Counted from the stretch's first letter, positions 1-5,781 are shown. The stretch: DNA of 5,877 nt from Gemmatimonadaceae bacterium (GCA_013361745.1 JABFXM010000160.1:1-5877), one strand, 5' to 3'. Made by a program: numbers and translations. The notes: generated from the letters alone by a model not told the origin.

Positions 1-1
1 G

Positions 2-52
2 GCGGGTCGTGCGTTTCGTTCGAAGTTCGTCGTCGCCATCGAGCACTCCTGA
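2..52 (+). CDS. Possible C-terminal end of a truncated gene
   Basis: Sixteen sense codons run in from the left edge and end in TGA at 50-52, reading AGRAFRSKFVVAIEHS. Twelve of the sixteen codons end in G or C, as expected for a coding frame in this DNA, and a terminator-like hairpin lies about 70 bases downstream on the same strand. The fragment is too short to name a family. The competing reading is a minus-strand gene starting at ATG 39-37 (MATTNFERNARPA), which has an AGGAG six bases upstream. The two cannot both be right; I favour the plus-strand end because of its codon use and the hairpin. Confidence 0.4.
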   Translation, partial: AGRAFRSKFVVAIEHS

Positions 53-117
53 TCGTGGTGCCGCCTGACCGGGTGCTTCGAGGGCCGCTGATGGAGCGGA
101 GCGTCGTCTCGACAACG

Positions 118-161
118 AAAAACGCCCGGGCGATGGATGGCCGCCGGGCGCGTCGCGTTTT
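118..161. terminator. Terminator-like hairpin, possibly bidirectional
   Basis: CGCCCGG (123-129) pairs perfectly with CCGGGCG (144-150) across a 14-base loop. Five A residues (118-122) directly flank the left side, so minus-strand transcription would give a stem followed by a U5 run. On the right, TTTT (158-161) follows the stem after seven bases, a weaker terminator for plus-strand transcription. It most likely ends the gene that enters from the left edge. Confidence 0.5.
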
Positions 162-341
162 AGCACCTTGTTTTACGTGGCGGCAATAGGCGGCAAATCA
201 CCACGGTTTCGATTGTCTTTGGGCAGTCTATCCGCGGCGGCCCGGGGCGTCAAGTGGGGTGGGGTCGGTGCGGGTCGCGTCGGGGCCTGTAGCGGCGGGG
301 AGATTGCGCGGTTTGTGTGGGGAGAACGGCGGGAGCACGAC

Positions 342-431
342 GGAAGGAGAGCGGAAGATTCTGCAGGAAAGAGCCGAGGTGTTCGATGCAAGGCTTCCGC
401 AGTGCTTCCGCCCTGCTTCCGCTCTTCTTCC
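342..431. repeat. Quasi-palindrome with 11-base repeats
   Basis: CTTCC recurs at 394, 405, 416 and 427, exactly every 11 bases, within longer similar units such as CTTCCGC. On the left side GGAAG occurs at 342 and 353, again 11 apart, with a shifted GGAAA at 366. The outer arms 342-357 and 416-431 are complementary at 15 of 16 positions, and the odd pair can be G-U in plus-strand RNA. The inner part pairs poorly, so the stem is less complete than in the two elements further right. It lies 93 bases past the stop of the minus-strand hydrolase gene. Confidence 0.6.
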
Positions 432-437
432 TGCCCG

Positions 438-462
438 ATCGCGCGATGTCCGGACGCGCGAT
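438..462. repeat. Perfect 8-bp hairpin downstream of the hydrolase gene
   Basis: ATCGCGCG (438-445) is the exact reverse complement of CGCGCGAT (455-462), with a nine-base loop. It lies 62 bases beyond the stop of the minus-strand hydrolase gene and seven bases from the neighbouring quasi-palindrome. There is no T run on either side, so it is not a standard intrinsic terminator. It could help end the hydrolase transcript or protect its 3' end. A chance palindrome in GC-rich DNA is also possible. Confidence 0.35.
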
Positions 463-523
463 ACGCCTCGACGCGACCCGCACGCTGCGACCTCTGCACG
501 ACGGCGGGGCGACCCGCGCTCCG

Positions 524-1234
524 TCAGGCAGGGACGTTCGCGTCGAGGAAGGCGAGCGTCATCGCCCACGATTGCGTCGCGGCCCAGGGGTCATAACGGT
601 CGGTCGTCTTCTGGAAGAAGGCGTGGTCGACGCCCGAGAACTCGACGTCGACGAAGCGCTTCCCCGCTTCGCGCACCGCGTCGACGACGGCGCGGTGCTG
701 TTCGGGCGGGATCCCGCGGTCCTTCCCCGCCCAGATGAACATGTGCGCACCGGAGAGCCGCGGCGCGCGGTCGAGGAGCGCGGGCGCGATGCCACCGCCG
801 TAGTACGAGACCGCGGCGGCGAGCGGGAGCTCGCTGTTCGCGAGATACGTCGCGCGTCCACCCATGCAGAAGCCCATCGCGGCGATGCGCTTCTGGTCGT
901 CGTCACCCTTCGCCGTCAGCCAGCGGTGTGCGGCATGGTTGTCGGCGACCATGCGCTCGACGGTGAGCTGCCGGATCAGCGGCATCAGCGTCTTCATGTC
1001 GAGAGCATCGGTCTCGAAGCCGGGCGCGAAGCGATGGAAGAGCTCCGGCGCGAGGGCGACGAACCCCTTCGCGGCGAAGTCGGCGGCGATCTCGCGCAGC
1101 GACTCGTTCACCCCCATCGCGTCCTGGAAGACGAGGATCGCGCGGTGCGGGCCGCGGCCGGATGGACGCGCGACGAAGGCGCGCATCGAGCTGCCGTCGT
1201 CGACCGGGAGCGTGACGTATTCGGTGGAAGGCAT
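524..1234 (-). CDS. Dienelactone hydrolase family protein
   Basis: This is a 236-residue alpha/beta hydrolase of the dienelactone hydrolase (carboxymethylenebutenolidase) family, the same length as the classic Pseudomonas enzyme. The Cys-Asp-His triad is visible: Cys123 in GFCMGG, Asp172 in AGKDRG and His204 in GVDHAFF. The QDAMGVN segment near residue 38 matches the family's QE-x-x-GVN region, with Asp in place of the usual Glu. There is no signal peptide, so it is probably cytoplasmic. The founding enzyme hydrolyses dienelactone in chlorocatechol breakdown, but many relatives have other or unknown ester or lactone substrates, and nothing here fixes the substrate. I chose ATG 1234 because MPSTEYVTLPVDDG is a typical family start. 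No Shine-Dalgarno precedes it, and ATG 1306 would add 24 low-complexity residues. The gene diverges from the dehydrogenase cluster across 104 bases in which I see no clear promoter. Confidence 0.88.
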   Translation of the reverse strand: MPSTEYVTLPVDDGSSMRAFVARPSGRGPHRAILVFQDAMGVNESLREIAADFAAKGFVALAPELFHRFAPGFETDALDMKTLMPLIRQLTVERMVADNHAAHRWLTAKGDDDQKRIAAMGFCMGGRATYLANSELPLAAAVSYYGGGIAPALLDRAPRLSGAHMFIWAGKDRGIPPEQHRAVVDAVREAGKRFVDVEFSGVDHAFFQKTTDRYDPWAATQSWAMTLAFLDANVPA

Positions 1235-1338
1235 CGTGGCGATCGGAGGTTTCGCGGTGCGTCGCGGCGAAGGAAGCTCTGGCGTGGGCACCGGACGTGC
1301 TGTCATTTCGAGCCGGACCCGCCGCCGGAGACTCGCCG

Positions 1339-1791
1339 ATGATCCGCTCCCCGCTCGCAATCGTACTGCTCGCGACACTCGCCGTCACTCCCCTCGCCGC
1401 GCAGGACACGACGGCGACGCAGCGCACCCTCTACCGCCTCGAGGAGCAATGGGCGCAGGGCGTCGTGCACCGCGACGCCGCCGCCATCCGCCGGCTCGTC
1501 GCGCCGAAGTGGGTCTACTCCGACGAGAGCGGGATGATGAACCGCGAGCAGGGGATCGCGTCGTTCACCTCGGGGCCCGATACCGTGACGAAGGCGGGGA
1601 ACGAGCAGATGCGCGCGATCGTGTACGGGAACACCGCCGTCGTCTCCTGGATCCGGACCCTGTGCGGGCGCGGCGCGAACGGTCCCTTCGACCGCCGCTA
1701 TCGCTACACCGACACCTGGATGAAGCTCGGCGGACGCTGGCAGTGCATCGCGTCGCAGGACTACCTCATGCCGGCGGAGGGCGCGAGATGA
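1339..1791 (+). CDS. Secreted DUF4440 / SnoaL-like protein
   Basis: The protein has 150 residues. Residues 1-21 form a Sec signal peptide (MIRSP, then a hydrophobic core ending TPLAA), with likely cleavage before QDTT, so it is exported. The rest looks like a DUF4440/SnoaL-like (NTF2-fold) domain: an LEEQWAQGVVHRD helix near residues 35-46, an RRLVAPKWVYSDESG segment near 51-65, and a closing YTDTWMKLGGRWQCIASQ strand pair near 123-140. Proteins of this fold bind small molecules or serve as small enzymes, but the role cannot be read from sequence. ATG 1339 is preferred over the in-frame ATG 1297 because it opens the signal peptide and has GGAG (1327-1330) eight bases upstream. Its stop overlaps the start of the dehydrogenase gene (ATGA, 1788-1791), so the two are probably translationally coupled. 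The protein is not one of the usual partners of methanol dehydrogenase. Confidence 0.8.
   Translation: MIRSPLAIVLLATLAVTPLAAQDTTATQRTLYRLEEQWAQGVVHRDAAAIRRLVAPKWVYSDESGMMNREQGIASFTSGPDTVTKAGNEQMRAIVYGNTAVVSWIRTLCGRGANGPFDRRYRYTDTWMKLGGRWQCIASQDYLMPAEGAR
1776..1780 (+). promoter_or_regulatory. Ribosome binding site that fixes the dehydrogenase start
   Basis: GGAGG lies seven bases before ATG 1788, inside the end of the DUF4440 gene. No other in-frame ATG exists before the lipobox cysteine, so this site shows that translation begins upstream of the 1806-1879 palindrome and reads through it. Confidence 0.75.
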
Positions 1792-3680
1792 GGGCAGACT
1801 TTTCAGGGGTCAGGGGCCAGGCGTTAGGCACGGCGGACACTGCAGTCGACGCCGTTCCTTCCGCCTGGCCCCTGTCCCCCCGCAAGCTCGCCGCCGCGGC
1901 CGTGCTGGCTCTCGCCGCCGCGTGCTCCAGTACCGAGCGGAGCCCCGCCACCGTGACCGGCGCGCGCATCGCCGTGCCGCGCGACGGCTCGGCCGGCGAG
2001 TGGACGATGCCGGCGGGGGACTACTCGAACTCGCGCTACAGCGAGCTCGATCAGATCACGACGTCGAACGTGAAGGGGCTGCACGTCTCGTGGGCCTTCT
2101 CGACGGGCGTGCTGCGCGGACACGAGGGGGCGCCGCTCGTCGTCGACAACACGATGTATCTCGTCACGCCCTACCCTAACGTTTCATACGCGCTCGACCT
2201 GACGCGGGAGGGACAGCCGCTCAAGTGGAAGACGCGGCCGGAGAACGCGCAGACCGCGGTCGGCATCGCCTGCTGCGACGTCGTCAACCGCGGCGCGGCA
2301 TACAACGACGGCCGGATCTTCTACAACCTGCTCGACGGGCACACCGTCGCCGTGAACGTGAGCGACGGGACGATCGCCTGGCGGACGCAGATGGGCGACC
2401 TCGGCCGCGGCGAGACGATGACCATGGCGCCGATCGTGGTGAAGGGACGCGTCATCGTCGGCTCGAGCGGCGGCGAGATGGGAGTGCGCGGCTGGATCGC
2501 GGCGCTCGACGCGAAGACGGGGAAGGAAGTCTGGCGCGCGTACAACGTCGGTCCGGACGCGGAGATCAAGGCGGGGCGGCGCTACACGGCATTCTACCCG
2601 CAGAACCGCGGGCCGAACCAGGGGACGTCGAGCTGGCCCGGCGAGTCGTGGAAGGTCGGCGGCGCGACGGTCTGGGGATGGATCTCGTACGATCCGGCGC
2701 TGAACCTCATCTATCACGGCACGTCGAACCCCGGTCCGTGGAACGGCGCCGGTCGCGGCGGCGACAACAAGTGGTCGGCCTCGATCATCGCGCGCGACGC
2801 GGACACCGGCGAGATCGTGTGGGCGTTCCAGCCGACGCCGCACGACCTCTGGGACTACGACGCGGTGAACGAGAACATCCTCGTCGACCTGCCGTTAGGC
2901 GGGACGACGCGGAAGGCGCTCGTGCACTTCGACCGCAACGGCTTCGCGTACACCATCGACCGCGCGACGGGCGAGGTCATCCTCGCGAAGGCGTACGTCC
3001 CGATGAACTGGTCCACCGGGGTCGACCTGAAGACGGGGCGGCCGGTGCTCGCGCCGGACAAGATCCCCGCGCCGGGAAAGAAGCTGAGCACGATCTGCCC
3101 GAGCCTCGAGGGCGGCAAGAACCAGCAGCCCGCCGCCTTCTCCCCGCACACGGGACTGTTCTACGTCCCGACGAACAACCTCTGCATGGACTTCGAGACG
3201 CGCGACGTCAGCTACATCGCGGGGACGCCCTACATCGGCGCCAACGCGCCCGAGATCGCGGGACCGGGCGGCTATCGCGGCGAGTTCATGGCGTGGGACG
3301 CGACGACGGGCCGGAAGGTCTGGGGGATCAAGGAGCCCTTCCCCGTCTGGAGCGGCGCGCTGGCGACGAAGGGCGACGTCGTCTTCTACGGCACCCTCGA
3401 CGGCTGGCTGAAGGCGGCGAACGCGCGCACCGGCGAGGTGCTCTGGAAGTTCAAGGTCGGCTCCGGCGTCGTCGGCGCGCCGATGACCTACCTCGGTCCC
3501 GACGGCAAGCAGTACGTCGCGGTGTACGCGGGCATCGGCGGCGACATGGGCCTCCTCATCGCCGGTGACGTCGCGGCCAACCTGCCCTATGACGTGCGCG
3601 AGCGCGGCAGCACGCTCCCGGACCTGGCGAAGTGGACGAGCTGGGGGGGAGAGCTGTTCGTATTTTCTCTAGGAGAGTAA
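1788..3680 (+). CDS. PQQ-dependent alcohol dehydrogenase, lanthanide-type (XoxF-like)
   Basis: A 630-residue quinoprotein of the methanol/ethanol dehydrogenase family, an eight-bladed propeller that oxidises alcohols outside the cytoplasm with PQQ. Visible landmarks are the vicinal cysteines Cys162-Cys163 (GIACCDVV), metal ligands Glu230 (GGEMGVRG) and Asn314 (SNPGPWN), catalytic Asp356 and extra Asp358 in HDLWDYDAVNE, Arg383 in FDRNG, and W-docking repeats such as DADTGEIVW. In known enzymes, Asp two residues after the catalytic Asp marks lanthanide dependence (XoxF, ExaF/PedH); calcium MxaF has Ala there. The substrate cannot be predicted. There is no C-terminal haem domain, so a separate cytochrome must take the electrons. 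The N-terminus holds a lipoprotein-like signal (RKLAAAAVLALAAAC, Cys46; Ala at -3 is not ideal), preceded by an unusual 31-residue leader. Residues 7-31 of that leader are encoded by a palindrome. The last residues and stop codon lie at the edge of a second palindrome. Confidence 0.92.
   Translation: MRADFSGVRGQALGTADTAVDAVPSAWPLSPRKLAAAAVLALAAACSSTERSPATVTGARIAVPRDGSAGEWTMPAGDYSNSRYSELDQITTSNVKGLHVSWAFSTGVLRGHEGAPLVVDNTMYLVTPYPNVSYALDLTREGQPLKWKTRPENAQTAVGIACCDVVNRGAAYNDGRIFYNLLDGHTVAVNVSDGTIAWRTQMGDLGRGETMTMAPIVVKGRVIVGSSGGEMGVRGWIAALDAKTGKEVWRAYNVGPDAEIKAGRRYTAFYPQNRGPNQGTSSWPGESWKVGGATVWGWISYDPALNLIYHGTSNPGPWNGAGRGGDNKWSASIIARDADTGEIVWAFQPTPHDLWDYDAVNENILVDLPLGGTTRKALVHFDRNGFAYTIDRATGEVILAKAYVPMNWSTGVDLKTGRPVLAPDKIPAPGKKLSTICPSLEGGKNQQPAAFSPHTGLFYVPTNNLCMDFETRDVSYIAGTPYIGANAPEIAGPGGYRGEFMAWDATTGRKVWGIKEPFPVWSGALATKGDVVFYGTLDGWLKAANARTGEVLWKFKVGSGVVGAPMTYLGPDGKQYVAVYAGIGGDMGLLIAGDVAANLPYDVRERGSTLPDLAKWTSWGGELFVFSLGE
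1806..1879. repeat. 74-base palindrome with 7-base repeats, inside the dehydrogenase gene
   Basis: The left and right halves are reverse complements at 30 of 37 positions with no gaps, centred exactly on CTGCAG (1840-1845). The outermost 18 bases (1806-1823 against 1862-1879) differ at a single position. From 1804 the left arm is a run of 7-base units of the form YAGGNNN (CAGGGGT, CAGGGGC, CAGGCGT, TAGGCAC), mirrored on the right. The element is translated as dehydrogenase residues 7-31, between the start codon and the hydrophobic part of the signal peptide. In RNA it would form a very stable hairpin beginning 18 bases after the A of the ATG. Confidence 0.85.
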
Positions 3681-3765
3681 GGCGAGTGAGGGGAGTAAGG
3701 GGAGTAAGGCACTGGCAGTTGCAGTCACTTACTCCCCTTACTCGCCTGACTCTCCTTACTCTCCT
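3671..3765. repeat. 95-base palindrome with 9-base repeats, between dehydrogenase and channel genes
   Basis: The 38-base arms 3671-3708 and 3728-3765 are reverse complements at 35 of 38 positions with no gaps. The left arm is four units of AGGNGAGTR in perfect 9-base register (3671, 3680, 3689, 3698). The 19-base loop contains ACTG (3711-3714) facing CAGT (3722-3725), which extends the stem. The element provides the dehydrogenase stop codon (TAA 3678-3680) and ends three bases before the next ATG, so it fills the whole junction. It could work as an mRNA hairpin separating the expression of the two genes. There is no T run after it, so it is not a standard terminator. Confidence 0.88.
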
Positions 3766-3768
3766 TCA

Positions 3769-4950
3769 ATGGCGCGCGCTGTGCACGGTGTCGTACAGAT
3801 GCTGCAGCGACTCGAACAGATCGCCGGCGCGGCGCTGATTCTCCTCGCGCTCGTCGATGTCTTTCTCACCGTGCTCTACGCCCGGCTCGGGACGGCGGTG
3901 CTCAGCACCCGGCTGTCGCGCCTCGAGTGGCGGATCTTCCGCAACGTCGCGTGGCGCTCGGGGCGGCAGCGCGGGAAGGTGCTCTCGTTCTGCGCCCCGA
4001 TCATCCTCGTCTCGCTCGTCGGAGTGTGGGCAATGCTGCTCGCGGTCGGGATGGCGCTCGTCATCCATCCCGCGCTCGGCTCCGCGGTGCAGGCGACCGC
4101 GGGCGCGACCCCGCGCGATTTCATGACCGCGCTCTTCGCCGGAGGAAGCAGCCTCTCTTTCATCTCCGTCGCGAACCTCGAGCCGAAGACGGCTCCGTAC
4201 AAGCTGCTCTATCTGTTCAGCTCACTCGTCGGCATGTCCGTCCTCTCGCTGACGATCACCTATCTCATGCAGCTGTACAACGGCGTGCGCGAGCGGAACA
4301 CCTTCGGTCTCAAGCTCCATCTGCTCAGCGCCGAGACCAACGACGCGGTCGAGATCGTCGCCGGGATGGCGGCGCGGGGCAGATTCGACGCGACCTACAG
4401 CGCGTTCGCGGAGATCGGCGCCGAGGCGGTGAAGGTGAAGGAGTCACACCAGTTCTATCCCGTCCTCGTCTTCTTCCGATTCCGCCAGCCCTATTACGGC
4501 TGGGCCTCGGCGATCCTGCAATGCCTGGATTGCGTGACGCTGATCAAGAGCGCGCTCGACGACGAGCAGTTCGGCTGGGTGAAGGAATCGGCGGCGCTGA
4601 CGCAGATCTGGCGCGCCGCGATCCTCAGCACCAAGCTGCTCGACGAAGCGGAGCGGCATCACGGCGAGGCGAAGCACGGCGAGGAGCCGGACGAGGAGAC
4701 GCGCGAGCGGTGGCGGCGGCGTTATCACGCGGCGGTGCGCCGCTTGCGCGAGGCGGGGGTGAAGACGTACGCGGACGAGGCGGTGGGCGCGGAGATCTAC
4801 GCATCGCTGCGCGCGGAGTGGGATCACCGCCTGCAGGTGGTGGCGCCGGCGATGGGATACACGATGAAGGAGATCGACCCCGCCGGCCACGATCCCGAGA
4901 CGACCGACCGCCTCCCCGCCTTCGAGAAGCGTCTGACCGGGGTCGAATAG
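3769..4950 (+). CDS. Ion-channel-like membrane protein with a non-canonical pore loop
   Basis: The protein has 393 residues. Hydrophobic segments lie at about 17-38, 71-99 and 145-170. Before the last one, residues 115-139 (DFMTALFAGGSSLSF, then ISVANLEP) look like the pore helix and loop of two-TM K+ channels, followed by an inner helix with the usual glycine (Gly155 in SSLVGMSVLSL). The selectivity filter TxGYGD/TxGFGD is not present; SFISVANLEP takes its place. The remaining 220 residues look cytoplasmic, mostly helical and charged, and I do not recognise the domain. The name is therefore fold-level only, and the transported ion, if any, is unknown. ATG 3769 directly follows the palindrome and has no Shine-Dalgarno; ATG 3799 (MLQRLEQIAG) also lacks one and would still keep all membrane segments. 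The gene sits between the dehydrogenase and its likely cytochrome, ending 25 bases before the latter. Confidence 0.7.
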   Translation: MARAVHGVVQMLQRLEQIAGAALILLALVDVFLTVLYARLGTAVLSTRLSRLEWRIFRNVAWRSGRQRGKVLSFCAPIILVSLVGVWAMLLAVGMALVIHPALGSAVQATAGATPRDFMTALFAGGSSLSFISVANLEPKTAPYKLLYLFSSLVGMSVLSLTITYLMQLYNGVRERNTFGLKLHLLSAETNDAVEIVAGMAARGRFDATYSAFAEIGAEAVKVKESHQFYPVLVFFRFRQPYYGWASAILQCLDCVTLIKSALDDEQFGWVKESAALTQIWRAAILSTKLLDEAERHHGEAKHGEEPDEETRERWRRRYHAAVRRLREAGVKTYADEAVGAEIYASLRAEWDHRLQVVAPAMGYTMKEIDPAGHDPETTDRLPAFEKRLTGVE

Positions 4951-4975
4951 CCAGCGAGCGAGCCATGGAGAGCGC

Positions 4976-5521
4976 ATGACGACCATCGAACGAATCGCGG
5001 GCGCGGCGGCCGGTCTCGTCGCGCTCCTCGCGTTAGGCGAGGCCTGTCGCGAGCTGCGGGCGACCGAGCCGCAGCAGTCCACGACGCAGCAGCCGGCGAA
5101 GACACCGGCGGTCGTCCGCGACTCGGCCAACCCCTTCGTGGCGCACCTCGAGCACATCCGTCCCGGCGAGACGCCGCCGCGCGGGACGACGATGCGCAAC
5201 CCGTACGCGGGGAACGCGCAGGCGATCGCGACGGGGGCGAAGCTCTTCGTCTCCTACAACTGCGTCGACTGCCACGGCGCCGACGGGAGCGGGGCGATGG
5301 GCCCGAGCCTCGCCGACGGGCGTTGGCACTTCGGCGGCGAGGATGGCGAGGTCTACGAGTCGATCTACCAGGGACGCCCCGACGGGATGCCGGCGTGGGG
5401 CAGCACGATCGCGCCGAACCAGATCTGGATGCTGGTCGCGTACGTGAAGTCGCTCTCGGCGGGCAAGGACGTCTCCGTGGAGAACTTCAGCGGGCGGACG
5501 ATCGAGCGCACGGGGCACTGA
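4976..5521 (+). CDS. Exported single-haem cytochrome c
   Basis: A 181-residue class I-type cytochrome c. Residues 1-24 form an export signal ending LALGEAC; Cys24 could be lipidated, though Gly rather than Leu at -3 makes the lipobox imperfect. A Pro/Gln/Thr-rich linker follows (about 30-75). The haem site is CVDCH (Cys96, Cys99, His100), and Met138 in GRPDGMPAWG is the probable sixth ligand. A closing helix, QIWMLVAYVKSL (149-160), completes the fold. Dehydrogenases without a haem domain hand electrons to such a cytochrome, as MxaG or XoxG do in methylotrophs, so this is the likely acceptor for the upstream enzyme. That pairing is inferred from gene order, and I cannot assign it to XoxG by sequence. 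The start has GGAG (4967-4970) five bases upstream. The gene ends the plus-strand cluster. Confidence 0.88.
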   Translation: MTTIERIAGAAAGLVALLALGEACRELRATEPQQSTTQQPAKTPAVVRDSANPFVAHLEHIRPGETPPRGTTMRNPYAGNAQAIATGAKLFVSYNCVDCHGADGSGAMGPSLADGRWHFGGEDGEVYESIYQGRPDGMPAWGSTIAPNQIWMLVAYVKSLSAGKDVSVENFSGRTIERTGH

Positions 5522-5780
5522 GGCGGTCGTCGCGGCGCGACGGCGGCGCAGCGCTCAGCGGGCACGCGAGTTCGGCGGGCGGCGCGAGTTCGTCTCGGAC
5601 GAGAATGGGGCCGAATGTGCGGTTTCGAGCGATACCAATGCTTCACCGGCCTTCGCGCATTACTCGCAGCCAAGCACGCAGCGCCGGACTGGTGCGGCGG
5701 GGGCGTAACTCACGGCGTGGCGGTGACCTAGAGGTGGGCGAGCGTCTGGCGCGGGAGGAGAATTGGGGGCATTGTAAGCG
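5522..5780. other. Intergenic stretch without a convincing gene
   Basis: I see no gene here. A 61-codon frame from ATG 5605 to TAA 5787 is Arg-rich, has no Shine-Dalgarno and resembles no family. GCGAGTTCG occurs twice (5566 and 5584), 18 bases apart, which may be chance. No tRNA or other RNA gene is visible. Confidence 0.5.
5528..5542 (+). terminator. Short hairpin after the cytochrome gene
   Basis: CGTCGCG and CGCGACG form a perfect 7-base inverted repeat around a single G, beginning seven bases after the cytochrome stop codon. In RNA about five pairs could form with a five-base loop. No T run follows, so an intrinsic terminator is only a weak suggestion. Confidence 0.25.
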
Positions 5781-5781
5781 G

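Larger units (their letters stand above)
162..523. other. Intergenic stretch without a convincing gene
   Basis: Open frames here are short, mutually overlapping and have no family-like sequence, so I call no gene. The stretch is G-rich at 240-300. It holds a quasi-palindrome with 11-base periodicity (342-431) and a perfect short hairpin (438-462), both downstream of the minus-strand hydrolase gene that ends at 524. No promoter stands out. Confidence 0.6.

Noticed and set aside
1..39. Minus-strand gene starting at ATG 39-37 with AGGAG upstream
   Set aside because: Thirteen codons only, and it overlaps a plus-strand frame with better codon use that ends just before a terminator-like hairpin. 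It is not excluded outright.
317..1342. Long open frame on the plus strand opposite the hydrolase gene
   Set aside because: It is the antisense shadow of a well-supported hydrolase with a complete catalytic triad, and its translation is low-complexity Arg/Asp/Glu.
1235..1378. N-terminal extension of the hydrolase to ATG 1306 or 1378
   Set aside because: The added residues are Pro/Arg-rich and unlike the family, and the 236-residue form begins where family members normally begin.
864..1787. Upstream in-frame extension of the dehydrogenase reading frame, giving a 938-residue protein
   Set aside because: The extension is antisense to the hydrolase gene and runs through the DUF4440 gene in another frame. 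It is Arg-rich without domains, and ATG 1788 has an excellent ribosome binding site.
2184..3568. Long alternative frames on both strands across the dehydrogenase gene
   Set aside because: These are compositional shadows in GC-rich coding DNA; their translations are Arg-rich and show no domain.
3671..3765. Short regular repeats as a CRISPR array
   Set aside because: The units are 9 bases long with no spacers and occur as mirrored arms, which is not CRISPR architecture.
342..3765. The three palindromes as copies of a REP or MITE family with target-site duplications
   Set aside because: Their sequences and unit lengths differ, and I could not see flanking direct repeats of the kind transposition leaves.
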